A stretch of 64,000 bases of DNA from an uncultured Maribacter sp. (lineage in GTDB: Bacteria; Bacteroidota; Bacteroidia; Flavobacteriales; Flavobacteriaceae). Positions within the stretch are counted from its first letter, which is position 1. Each line of letters begins with the position of its first letter. The stretch lies in contig CANNFY010000001.1 in assembly GCA_947504045.1 (NCBI GenBank), positions 1,364,001 through 1,428,000 on the forward strand. The letters run 5' to 3'. A program made the translations under genes and the position numbers. Of this stretch, positions 46,921 through 56,135 are shown in pieces. The notes beneath the pieces were generated by a model. The model was not told the origin of the DNA, did not search any database, and saw only the letters and a program-made list of their open reading frames with translations.

Positions 46921-49900
46921 ATGAACATAACAAGATTACAAATGAATTTAAAAACTAAATTAACTTTAGTTGCGGTAATGTTATTTAATATTACATTATT
47001 CGCGCAAAACGAGTATGTATTGTCTGGCTCTGTTGTAGACGCTGACAATGTGCCTATTCCAGGAACCAATGTTATTATTGTTGGTACAATAAAAGGAGCG
47101 GCAACAGATTTTGATGGAAATTATCAAATATCTGTTAAGAGTGGAGATGTGCTTCAATTTTCTTACATAGGGTATGTAACCAAAACAGTTATAATAGCAG
47201 ATCAAAAAAGTCTTAATGTTGTTTTAACAGAAGATTCTGCACAACTTGATGAAGTTGTTGTGGTAGGTTATGGAACTCAAAAGAAGTCTACAGTAACTGG
47301 GGCAATTTCAAAAGTAACAAACGAAAAATTAGATCAAATAGCTGTTGCTCGTGTTGATGAGGCGTTAATAGGACAGGTTTCGGGTGTTAATATTCAGGCA
47401 ACTAATGCTGAGGCAGGAGCTGCTCCGAGTATTCAAATTCGTGGTCTAGGTTCTGTTTCTGCTTCAACCGGTCCTGCATTGGTTGTAGATGGTATAGTTG
47501 TAGATTCTGACTTTTTATCAAGTTTAGATATGAATGATGTGGAATCTTTTGAGGTTCTTAAAGATGCTGCTTCTGCTGCTATATATGGTTCAGAAGGTGC
47601 AAATGGTGTAATAATTATTACTACAAAAAGCGGTAAGACTGGAAAAACTAAATTTAGTTATCAAGCTTATGCTGGTCGTAAAGATGCGCACCAAAGTAGT
47701 GGGTACAAAAAATCAGTTTCTGAGTGGGCTGCTTATGAACTTGAGCAAACTGGTGAATATTCTGAAAGAACTCAGTATATGCAGTTATTGGTTAATACTT
47801 TAGGTGTTGATAGAGATTGGCAAGAAGTTTTCTTTGATGGTGGATATGTGCAAAGTCACTCTTTTTCTGCTAGAGGAGGAAATGAAAATACTAAGTTTGC
47901 TGCTTCTTTAAGATATTTAGGAGATGAAGGGGTTGTAATTACAGATGATTACAAATTGTATTCTGCTAACATTAAAATTGACACAAAGGTAAACGATAAA
48001 TTAAAGTTTGGTGTTACGGCAACGCCATCATATTCTAAGAGAAGAAGTTTACCTACGTCTATTCATAATCCAATTAGACAATCGCCTTGGTTGCCAATTT
48101 ACCATACAGAAGAGTCTTTACAGTTTGTAGATTTTAATGTTTATCCTGATGTTGTTGTGGGAGATTATTTCTATGAGGATCATTTAATTGAGTTAGATTT
48201 TGACGGAGATGGTTCTGATACAAGACCTCGTACTTCTGGAGATTCTAACCCTTATGCGCAATATGTAGAAAGAGAGCATAATGAATACAAAACTAAAATC
48301 TTTGGTAAAACATACTTAGATTATAAGTTTAATGATAATTGGAAATTTAAGACCCAGTTAGGTATTACTTTAGAAAACAGAAAAAGACACAGGTATGATG
48401 GAGTAAATTACCACGCTAATGGAGCATCTAACTCTCAGTTAAATTATCAAAACAGAGATCAGACTAGAATAGTGAATGATAACTTATTAACATATAACAA
48501 TAGTTTTGGTGATCATGATTTAAATGTGTTAGTTGGTCTTACTTTACAACAAAGAAGAGTTGAAGATGCGCAAGTAACAGGTGTAGGGTATACAAACGAT
48601 TTGGTAAAAACGTTAAATGCAGCAACATCAATTTCTTCATGGTCTGAGTATAATGAGACTAGAAGAAAAATAGGTTACTTTGCTAGATTAAATTATTCTT
48701 ACAAAGAAAAATATCTGTTTAATGCCTCTATAAGAAGAGATGGTAGTTCTGTTTTTGGTTTAGATTCGAAATGGGGTACATTTCCAGCGGCATCTATTGG
48801 TTGGAATGTTCATAACGAAAACTTCTTAGCGGATAGTGATGTTATAAGTAAGTTGAAATTAAGAGGTAGTTTCGGATTTACAGGAAACGAAAACTTTGGA
48901 GGAGATAATTTAACTACACAGTACTTTCCATATATCGCATTATTATCCTCAGATACGTACGGTGTAGATAATGTTTCAACTACGGCTCTTAATCCTGCCA
49001 ATCTTGCTAATACAGCTTTGCAGTGGGAGGCTAATCAAGATTTAAGTGTAGGTTTAGACTATGGTTTATTTAATAACAGAGTTTCTGGGTCGTTTGATTG
49101 GTACCAGAGAAACAGTAGTGAGTTACTTTTAGAAAACCCAGTAAGTGCTGTAACAGGATTTTATTCAGGTCTTGTTAATATTGGTGAAGTTGCTAACACA
49201 GGTTTTGAAATGGAGTTTAAATCTAGAAATGTTTTAAACGAAAAATTTACATGGTCAACTAGTATAATAGGTACAACTTTAAAGAATGAGTTACTAAACT
49301 TTGCTGATTCTGATGGTCAAATTTTACAAGATTCTTATGGTAGAAATACAGAGTGGATTAATGCAACAGGGCAACCAGTTTCTGCATTTTATGGATATGT
49401 TGTAGATGAGTCTACACCACTACCAAATGAATATTGGGATACACCTTTTTTCCCTATAAATGGAGTTTCTGAGCAGGCTGTTGTAAAAGATTTAAATGGT
49501 GATGGTCTTATAACGGATGATGATAAAACAGTTCTTGGAGATCCTTATCCAGACTTAATATGGTCTATAACAAATGAATTTAAATTTGGAGATATAGATT
49601 TTTCTTTCATGTTCCAAGGAAGTCACGGAGCACAAGTAAGAAATGTTGGTGATCAGTATTTTAGTACTCACTGGCAAGGTGGTACTATTGATCAAGGAGC
49701 AGCTTTAGCAGTTTCAGATGGTGTAATTTCTCATGAGTCATTTTTACAGGACAGAGTGTTAACAAATGATATTGTACAAGGAGCTGGTTATGTTTCTTTG
49801 CGTAACATCAATCTTGGATATAATTTCCCTAAAGATTTAGTAGCTAAATTTAAATCAATTGAATCTTTAAGATTATATGCTACAGCTCAAAACTTATTGT

Positions 49901-50043
49901 ATTTAACAACGGATCCTGATTATAATGGATTTAATCCAGAACATTCAGATACTAATGCTGATGCTGTTTTAACAGCAGGTGGTCAAAGAGCTGGAACGCC
50001 ACAATACAGAACCATAACGATAGGTTTAAATGTTAACTTTTAA
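46921..50043 (+). CDS. SusC/RagA family TonB-linked outer-membrane protein (alginate)
   Basis: This is the outer-membrane importer for oligoalginate, forming a lid-and-barrel pair with the SusD protein. From ATG 46921 it is about 1,040 residues. It has a signal peptide (KLTLVAVMLFNITLFAQ), a carboxypeptidase-regulatory-like domain (SGSVVDADNVPIPGTNVII), the SusC signature LDEVVVVGYGTQKKSTVTGAI and a plug with SIQIRGLGS and GSEGANGVIIITTKSG. A beta-barrel follows, ending RTITIGLNVNF. An ATG at 46942 is an equally plausible start. Confidence 0.95.
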   Translation: MNITRLQMNLKTKLTLVAVMLFNITLFAQNEYVLSGSVVDADNVPIPGTNVIIVGTIKGAATDFDGNYQISVKSGDVLQFSYIGYVTKTVIIADQKSLNVVLTEDSAQLDEVVVVGYGTQKKSTVTGAISKVTNEKLDQIAVARVDEALIGQVSGVNIQATNAEAGAAPSIQIRGLGSVSASTGPALVVDGIVVDSDFLSSLDMNDVESFEVLKDAASAAIYGSEGANGVIIITTKSGKTGKTKFSYQAYAGRKDAHQSSGYKKSVSEWAAYELEQTGEYSERTQYMQLLVNTLGVDRDWQEVFFDGGYVQSHSFSARGGNENTKFAASLRYLGDEGVVITDDYKLYSANIKIDTKVNDKLKFGVTATPSYSKRRSLPTSIHNPIRQSPWLPIYHTEESLQFVDFNVYPDVVVGDYFYEDHLIELDFDGDGSDTRPRTSGDSNPYAQYVEREHNEYKTKIFGKTYLDYKFNDNWKFKTQLGITLENRKRHRYDGVNYHANGASNSQLNYQNRDQTRIVNDNLLTYNNSFGDHDLNVLVGLTLQQRRVEDAQVTGVGYTNDLVKTLNAATSISSWSEYNETRRKIGYFARLNYSYKEKYLFNASIRRDGSSVFGLDSKWGTFPAASIGWNVHNENFLADSDVISKLKLRGSFGFTGNENFGGDNLTTQYFPYIALLSSDTYGVDNVSTTALNPANLANTALQWEANQDLSVGLDYGLFNNRVSGSFDWYQRNSSELLLENPVSAVTGFYSGLVNIGEVANTGFEMEFKSRNVLNEKFTWSTSIIGTTLKNELLNFADSDGQILQDSYGRNTEWINATGQPVSAFYGYVVDESTPLPNEYWDTPFFPINGVSEQAVVKDLNGDGLITDDDKTVLGDPYPDLIWSITNEFKFGDIDFSFMFQGSHGAQVRNVGDQYFSTHWQGGTIDQGAALAVSDGVISHESFLQDRVLTNDIVQGAGYVSLRNINLGYNFPKDLVAKFKSIESLRLYATAQNLLYLTTDPDYNGFNPEHSDTNADAVLTAGGQRAGTPQYRTITIGLNVNF

Positions 50044-50062
50044 TTTAAAACAACAGTAGATT

Positions 50063-51508
50063 ATGAAATATATAAAATATATAGCCTTTGCGCTATTAGG
50101 ATTGACATACTCTTGTGATGTTGATGAATTCTTAAACCCTGATCCAGAATCATTAGTAACGAATTCAACGTTTTTTAATACGGATGGAGATGTGGAACAA
50201 GGTATTTTAGGTGTATATGACGCTATACAAGGAATACCAGAAGAAACAACAGGTAGTGTAATTACTTCAAATAAAGGAGTTCAATTTGAGTATTTACTAA
50301 CAGAGCACCGTTCTGATAATACAAGATCTGCAACTATTGAAGGTTCTAAAGCTGATTTTCATAGATATATTGTGGAGCCTACAAACAATGAGTCTACAGA
50401 CTATTACCAAAGTATGTATGAGGTAATTTTTAGAGCAAATAATATTTTGCAATATGTAGATGTAGCAAATGAAGAAAATCAAGCGCTTTATACCGCTGAG
50501 TTAAGATTTTTAAGAGCTTATGCTTACTTTAATTTGGTAAGATTATATGGAGATGTTCCTTTGGCATTAACTGTTGTGAGTCCTGAAAATTCAGAAATAA
50601 TTTACACAAGAGTTGCTTCTTCAGAGGTATACAATGCTATTGTAGATGATTTAGTGTATGCTACACAAAATATGGGTGCTGCTACAACTAAAAATAGAGC
50701 AAGTCTGCCAGCTGCACAAGGTTTGTTAGCTAAGGTTTATTTATCTTTAGATACTCCTAATTATAGTGGTGCGCAACAAATGTGTGAAGCGGTAATTAAT
50801 TCAGGAGTGTATACTTTAGAAGCTGATTATAATGATATTTTTTATAATGAAATAGCTAATGATGAGGTTATTTTTTCTATTGGTTATATTGCTGGTGTAG
50901 ATAACGATTCTCAAGGTTTTTCAGCAGAGTTTGATTCTGAAGCAGGTAGACAAGATGGTTTAAATATTCCTAATGATAATTTAGTAAATGCATTTACAGG
51001 TGATGCAGGAACTGTGAGAAGTGACTTTTCTTATAGAGTATCTTTAAATGATTTAGAATTATATGAAGTAGGAAAATATTTTCCTGATGGGGTTACAGAT
51101 GGAGATTTTAGTAATATTATTCCTCGTAATGCAGGTAATGACTGGATTGTATTAAGATATGCAGATATTTTATTATTACATGTTGAAGCTATTATGGCAG
51201 GAGCTAATACTACTACAGATAGTAATGCATTATCGTCTTTTAATGCAATTAGAGAAAGAGCTGTTGGAGCGCCAGATGATTTTGCGCTAATTACTCAAGA
51301 CGATTTAGTATTAGAAAGAAGATTAGAGTTAGCATTTGAAAATCAACGTTTCTTTGACTTACAAAGATTTGGTCTTGCCGCTGAAGTTTTAGCAAATCAT
51401 GCTGAAGAAGAAGGGTATACTTTTTCTACTACAGATTTATTGTTGCCAATTCCTCAAAGTGAGATTAACTTAAGTAACGGTTTGTTAACTCAGAATCCAG
51501 GGTATTAA
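50063..51508 (+). CDS. SusD/RagB family starch-binding-like lipoprotein (alginate)
   Basis: This surface glycan-binding partner of SusC is 481 residues long. A lipoprotein signal (IAFALLGLTYSC) precedes the SusD-fold with TPR-like helices; typical segments are NPDPESLVTNSTFFNT, AELRFLRAYAYFNLVRLYGDVPL, RYADILLLHVEAI and the C-terminal LPIPQSEINLSNGLLTQNPGY. It starts 20 bases after susC, as is standard. Confidence 0.96.
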   Translation: MKYIKYIAFALLGLTYSCDVDEFLNPDPESLVTNSTFFNTDGDVEQGILGVYDAIQGIPEETTGSVITSNKGVQFEYLLTEHRSDNTRSATIEGSKADFHRYIVEPTNNESTDYYQSMYEVIFRANNILQYVDVANEENQALYTAELRFLRAYAYFNLVRLYGDVPLALTVVSPENSEIIYTRVASSEVYNAIVDDLVYATQNMGAATTKNRASLPAAQGLLAKVYLSLDTPNYSGAQQMCEAVINSGVYTLEADYNDIFYNEIANDEVIFSIGYIAGVDNDSQGFSAEFDSEAGRQDGLNIPNDNLVNAFTGDAGTVRSDFSYRVSLNDLELYEVGKYFPDGVTDGDFSNIIPRNAGNDWIVLRYADILLLHVEAIMAGANTTTDSNALSSFNAIRERAVGAPDDFALITQDDLVLERRLELAFENQRFFDLQRFGLAAEVLANHAEEEGYTFSTTDLLLPIPQSEINLSNGLLTQNPGY

Positions 51509-51530
51509 TAATTTATAAATTTTAATTATC

Positions 51531-52496
51531 ATGAAAACTTTATTAAAAAATATTTTTAAAATAAATCTAGTACTGCTAAGTGTAGCCGTTACTAGTCTTA
51601 GTTTGGTGAGTTGTGACGAGGATCCTTTTGCTTTTGATTTACCAGAATCAGGTTCTCTTGAAGATACAACACCCCCGTCACCAGCTTTCACATATTTGTC
51701 AGATCCAGCTGGATTTACAGTAATTAATTTTACAAACACTTCTTCTGAAGCTATATCTTATTTATGGGAATTTCCTGATGGATCTACTTCAACAGATATA
51801 AATACTCAATATGAATTTACAGATGGAGAGGGAACGTATCAAGTAACATTAACTGCTACAGATGGAAATGGAGTTAGTAACACAGGTACTTTTGATGTAG
51901 ATGTAATACCAGCCCCTGTAACTCCTGTAATTATAAATGGAGATTATGATGCAGGTCGTGATGGTTGGGAAATTGACTCATTCACTGGAGGTACAGTTAC
52001 CGCTTTTAATACAAGTTCAGATGGTTCTCCAAATAACTATGATGGAGAAGATACTGGTCTTGGTAAAACTGCAGGAGCTAAATGGACAAGTGCTACTTCT
52101 ATAGAGGTAGGTACTGATGAAACTATTACAAGAAAAAGTACTTCTAGATTTGCTTATCAGGAAGTGATAATAACTGCAGGTGAAGAATATATCTTAGAAC
52201 TAGAATACTCAATAAAAACAGATGTGGCTGCAGATCCTGTAGGCGGAAGAAAAATTATAGCAGAAATGTTAAATGGTTTTTATACTGACGGAGCAGATGC
52301 TTTTGACGCTTCTCAAGGAGATGCTACTCAGCTTTTAGGTAGAGGAGAAGGAACTGTTGTTGATGGTAAAGGGGTTTTTAATAAACTTTTTGTAGAGTTT
52401 ACAGCGCCAGCTTCAGGAGAAGCTGCTATTTGGATTTCTGCTTCTACTCCAGTAGATGCATATGTTGATAACGTTAAAGTTTATCCAGCAAACTAG
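51531..52496 (+). CDS. PKD-domain lipoprotein, SusE/F-position glycan-binding protein 1
   Basis: The 321-residue lipoprotein (SVAVTSLSLVSC) has a PKD domain at about residues 45-130 (SYLWEFPDGSTST, YQVTLTATDGNG). A C-terminal beta-sandwich of about 185 residues begins PVIINGDYDAGRDGWEI and ends AYVDNVKVYPAN, resembling a carbohydrate-binding module. It probably binds alginate at the cell surface. Its C-terminal module is homologous to that of the next gene. Confidence 0.82.
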   Translation: MKTLLKNIFKINLVLLSVAVTSLSLVSCDEDPFAFDLPESGSLEDTTPPSPAFTYLSDPAGFTVINFTNTSSEAISYLWEFPDGSTSTDINTQYEFTDGEGTYQVTLTATDGNGVSNTGTFDVDVIPAPVTPVIINGDYDAGRDGWEIDSFTGGTVTAFNTSSDGSPNNYDGEDTGLGKTAGAKWTSATSIEVGTDETITRKSTSRFAYQEVIITAGEEYILELEYSIKTDVAADPVGGRKIIAEMLNGFYTDGADAFDASQGDATQLLGRGEGTVVDGKGVFNKLFVEFTAPASGEAAIWISASTPVDAYVDNVKVYPAN

Positions 52497-52538
52497 TTTT
52501 TGCTTAGTGTAAAACAAAAAAACAAAAAAATAAATATT

Positions 52539-54281
52539 ATGAATTTATTAAATAAAGGAATAAGTGCTTTGCTTTTTGCGGGTCTTATGGTAGGTTGTAT
52601 CAGCGATGATACTGATGTGGCGCCAACAACAGCAGAACCTGTAGGTAATTCAAAAGTTTTGTTATCTAGCTTTGAAGCTGTTGTTGAAGGAGATGGTACA
52701 CTAGTAACTGTAACTCCATTGTCTATTGGTGCAGACTCATATAAAGTAGATTTTGGAGACGATACTAGTACGGATGATGTGTTAATTATTTCGGGGCAAA
52801 ATGGTTCAGTTACTTATGATTACCCAAACGAAATGGAATCGGTAACATACACAATAACTGTAACAGGGCTATCTGATGGAAAAGAAGATAGTGATGTAAG
52901 AACAGAGGATCTAGTTGTTACACATGCTGTAACAGCTATAGAAACAGCTCCAACTTCACCAACTACGGATGATGTAGATGTAATATCTATTTTTAGTGAT
53001 GGTGTTGAAAATGAGGGTGACTTTAGTGCTTATTCAACAACTGTTGTATCTGACTTTAGTGCAGGAACTGCACAATATTCTTCTGTAGAAGTTGGTGATA
53101 CTTCAAACAATGTAATTCAGTATTCTAGATTACAAGAGGGTGTTAATGCTACAATTTCTTTTGATAGTAGTATTGTAGTTGCAGATGCTTTTGAAACAGG
53201 ACAAAGTGCAGATAGTCTTCACATAGATCTTCATTCTATTCATGAAATAGGTGTTGATAAAGTAAAAATATCTTTAGGTGGACAAACTTACGAGCAAGAT
53301 TTAGCTAGTGGAGAGTGGACAGCTTTTGATATTGATTTAGCTGCTGAAGGAATTACAACTATAGATGATATTGTATTTGAATTAGGTACAGGTGGTACGG
53401 CTACTGATGAGGCAACACTTAATATAGACAATATTTATTTACATAGGGTTTCGTTATCAACACCAAATTTTACTTTTGATGATGATGATAGTGATTATTC
53501 TGTTGCATTTACAGATGCTTCGGAAGAAGCAACTAGCTATAGTTGGGATTTTGGAGACGGTTCAGGAACATCAACAGATGCTAACCCAACTTATATGTAT
53601 ACAAATGATGGCCAAGAAGCTACTTATACAGTAACACTAACAACTACAAACTCATTAGGTAAAACTTCATCTGTTTCACAAGATGTGGCTGTAGGAGTAA
53701 TACCTACAGGGCCAATTAATCCTGTAATTAATCATGGTGATTTTAACTTAGATGATTCTTCTATGTCAGATGCATGGAAAATTGCTAACTCAGCATCAGG
53801 TAATAGTAATCCTTTTGGACGTAGTTCTGATGGTTCTTGTACAAGTTATGAAGGTGTAGCAACAGGAACAAAAACAAGAGGTGCAAAATGGTCTAATTCT
53901 CAAGGTGCAGCAGATATAGATGGAGCTCCAGTAGATAATAATACAAGATATGCTTATCAGGCTGTTAATTTAAGCCCAAACACTGATTATGTTTTTGAGT
54001 ATGAATATGCTATTAGAACAGACGGGGATAGTGTTGTTGGTATTATTTTAAATGGTCATTTTGATGATAGTGATGTTGCTTTAGCGAGTAACCCATTGGT
54101 AAAACATATTGGAACCATTGCAAACGGTAAGTTTAGTGATAATTCTTGTTCGGGAGGAACAACTGTTACAGAAACATTTAGATCTAATGCAGTAGGTGAG
54201 GTTGCTATTTTCTTCTATACATTAAATAGTGGTAGTGATACATATGTAGATAATGTTAAGATTTATCCAGCAGTAGATTAA
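52539..54281 (+). CDS. Multi-domain PKD lipoprotein, glycan-binding protein 2
   Basis: From the ATG at 52539 the product is 580 residues. It has a lipoprotein signal (ALLFAGLMVGC), a first PKD-like domain (about 35-125), a central beta-sandwich (about 145-300), a second PKD domain with SYSWDFGDGSGTST (about 325-400), and a C-terminal module (NPVINHGDFNLDD to YVDNVKIYPAVD) shared with the preceding protein. No catalytic motif is seen, so it is most likely a surface binding or spacer protein. A longer frame from 52500 would delay the lipobox and is not preferred. Confidence 0.82.
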   Translation: MNLLNKGISALLFAGLMVGCISDDTDVAPTTAEPVGNSKVLLSSFEAVVEGDGTLVTVTPLSIGADSYKVDFGDDTSTDDVLIISGQNGSVTYDYPNEMESVTYTITVTGLSDGKEDSDVRTEDLVVTHAVTAIETAPTSPTTDDVDVISIFSDGVENEGDFSAYSTTVVSDFSAGTAQYSSVEVGDTSNNVIQYSRLQEGVNATISFDSSIVVADAFETGQSADSLHIDLHSIHEIGVDKVKISLGGQTYEQDLASGEWTAFDIDLAAEGITTIDDIVFELGTGGTATDEATLNIDNIYLHRVSLSTPNFTFDDDDSDYSVAFTDASEEATSYSWDFGDGSGTSTDANPTYMYTNDGQEATYTVTLTTTNSLGKTSSVSQDVAVGVIPTGPINPVINHGDFNLDDSSMSDAWKIANSASGNSNPFGRSSDGSCTSYEGVATGTKTRGAKWSNSQGAADIDGAPVDNNTRYAYQAVNLSPNTDYVFEYEYAIRTDGDSVVGIILNGHFDDSDVALASNPLVKHIGTIANGKFSDNSCSGGTTVTETFRSNAVGEVAIFFYTLNSGSDTYVDNVKIYPAVD

Positions 54282-54287
54282 TTTATT

Positions 54288-55217
54288 ATGAGGTATTGTC
54301 TTAAATCTTTAATTCTTTTTTTAGCAGTATCCTTATTTACAACTTTAGATACTATCGGTCAAACAAAGGCCGATAGTATTTCTAAAGAAGTAACTACTAT
54401 TTCAAAAAAAGAAAAGAAGAAAAAAAAGAAGAAAAAGAAAAAAGTAAAGCTTCCAAGTATTGATTTAAGTCATTGGAAGGTTACATTACCAGTAACAAAT
54501 GAAAAAGGAAAGCCTTACGAAATTGAGGCTCCAGAAATTTTAGATTTTGCAAGTAATGATATTGCTAAACCATATATGTATATAGATTCTACAAGAGGAG
54601 CTATAGTTTTTCATGCATTACCAACAGATTCAAAAACAGCTAACACTAAATATACTAGGTCAGAGTTAAGAGAACAAATGGTTCCTGGAGATAATAGTGT
54701 TAATTGGACTTTTGAACAAGGTGGTATTATGAAAGCTAAATTAGCTATGAGTGAAACATCTAAAGACAAAAATGGAAAGTATCATAAAACCATTGTAATG
54801 CAAATACATGGTCGTTTAACAAATGATCAAAAAAAATTAATTGGAGCAAAAGATAATAATGCTCCACCAATACTAAAAATTTATTGGGATAAAGGTAAAG
54901 TTAGAGTTAAAACAAAAGTTCTTAAGTATTTAAATACTCCATACGAGGGGTTATTACACGAAGAGGCTTGGGATAATGACGAAGGCTTTACATTTGAAGA
55001 GGAAGTAGGTTTTGGTAAATTCTCTTTAGAAGTACGTGCTAGTAAAGGTAAGTTAGTAGTAATATTAAATAACTCCGAGTATAAAGTCTATGAAAATATA
55101 CATATGACAAAATGGGGAATTTTTGAAAACTACTTTAAAGCTGGTAATTATTTTCAATCTAGAGATGAAAATTCGTTTTCTAAAGTTAATTTTTACGAAT
55201 TAGAAGTTATTCATTAA
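54288..55217 (+). CDS. Alginate lyase, polysaccharide lyase family 7, with polylysine linker
   Basis: This endolytic alginate lyase of 309 residues shows the three PL7 signatures: RSELR (124-128), QIH (172-174) and YFKAGNYFQ (282-290). The QIH form is usually associated with activity on guluronate-containing stretches. A signal peptide (LKSLILFLAVSLFTTLDTIGQ) has no lipobox, so the enzyme is secreted or periplasmic. Between signal and catalytic domain there is an unusual basic linker with ten consecutive lysines (residues 43-52), encoded by an A/G-only tract. It is the last gene of the susC operon. Confidence 0.93.
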   Translation: MRYCLKSLILFLAVSLFTTLDTIGQTKADSISKEVTTISKKEKKKKKKKKKKVKLPSIDLSHWKVTLPVTNEKGKPYEIEAPEILDFASNDIAKPYMYIDSTRGAIVFHALPTDSKTANTKYTRSELREQMVPGDNSVNWTFEQGGIMKAKLAMSETSKDKNGKYHKTIVMQIHGRLTNDQKKLIGAKDNNAPPILKIYWDKGKVRVKTKVLKYLNTPYEGLLHEEAWDNDEGFTFEEEVGFGKFSLEVRASKGKLVVILNNSEYKVYENIHMTKWGIFENYFKAGNYFQSRDENSFSKVNFYELEVIH

Positions 55218-55329
55218 TTATTTTCAATTTGCTTGTCTATTTTTTAAAGCAAAAATCAATTTATTTAACACACTATCAATAGTATAGTTTTATTCTTTAC
55301 TATTTCTTTTATAGAACCTTTTTATTTTA

Positions 55330-55337
55330 TACTTTTG
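55330..55337 (+). promoter_or_regulatory. Promoter -7 element (TACTTTTG) of the gntR-MFS-SDR operon
   Basis: TACTTTTG fits TAnnTTTG and shares its last bases with the first operator palindrome, as in the other two alginate promoters. The -33 region is weak. Confidence 0.6.
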
Positions 55338-55359
55338 GAAAACCAAAGTGGTTAACCAA
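55335..55359. promoter_or_regulatory. GntR operator array, two palindromes, before the regulator gene
   Basis: TTGGAAAACCAA (55335-55346) and GTGGTTAACCAA (55348-55359) repeat with the same 13-base period. Placement 24 bases before the gntR ATG implies autoregulation. Confidence 0.75.
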
Positions 55360-55382
55360 TTTTAACCTTTTTGTAAATTAAT

Positions 55383-56084
55383 ATGAAATTAGAAATACAT
55401 ACTAGAAGCGATCACGAAGAAACTTTAAGTAAAATAATTTCTAATATACGTGATTTAATAAACTATAAAAATTTAGAACCAGGGGATAAATTACCTTCAG
55501 AAAGAATGTTGTCTGAGAAATTTGAAGTAAGTAGAAGTAATATTAGAGAAGCAATTCAAAAATTAGAATTTTACGGAATCTTACATTCAAAACCGCAAAG
55601 TGGTACTTTTGTAGCAAATATTGGTGTTGTTGCAATGAATGGAATGTTGGAAGATATTTTAGAATTGGAAGATCCAGATTTTAAGTCACTTGTGGAGACT
55701 AGAATTTTATTAGAGTTAAAAACAGTTAGGTTAGCCGCAATCAGAAGAACAGAAGAAGACCTAGTAAGAATAAAAAAAGCTTTAGACGATCATGAAAAAA
55801 AAATAGCTTCTGGTCAAGATGCAGTACAAGAAGACTTACTTTTTCATTTAGCTATTGCAAAAGCATGTGGTAATAGTACATTAAATACTTTTATGTTAAC
55901 TATAACGCCACAAATTATTATAGATTTTGAAAAGTATCATGTTTGCTATAATGAATTAGATAATGTTAGAATAAAAGAACATCTTGATATTTATGAAGCA
56001 ATTAAAAAACAAGATCCAACTCTGGCAAAAGAAAAAATGAAAGCTCATTTTAAATTATTATATCAATACTGTTATAATGTATAA
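55383..56084 (+). CDS. GntR family (FadR subfamily) regulator of the alginate locus
   Basis: The 233-residue regulator has an N-terminal winged helix (GDKLPSERMLSEKFEVSRSNIREAIQKLE, residues 35-62, is cut here for motif only) and a C-terminal FCD ligand domain with likely metal ligands Asp151, His155, His200 and His222. FCD sensors commonly bind small organic acids. A GntR repressor, AusR, governs alginate use in Zobellia galactanivorans, and this gene is likely its counterpart, responding to an alginate-derived intermediate. The palindromic arrays before PL6, susC and this gene are its probable sites. Confidence 0.9.
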   Translation: MKLEIHTRSDHEETLSKIISNIRDLINYKNLEPGDKLPSERMLSEKFEVSRSNIREAIQKLEFYGILHSKPQSGTFVANIGVVAMNGMLEDILELEDPDFKSLVETRILLELKTVRLAAIRRTEEDLVRIKKALDDHEKKIASGQDAVQEDLLFHLAIAKACGNSTLNTFMLTITPQIIIDFEKYHVCYNELDNVRIKEHLDIYEAIKKQDPTLAKEKMKAHFKLLYQYCYNV

Positions 56085-56135
56085 AAGTGTTTATAATTTA
56101 AAAAAGTAACCAGCAAATAAAAATAAAATAGTTAT

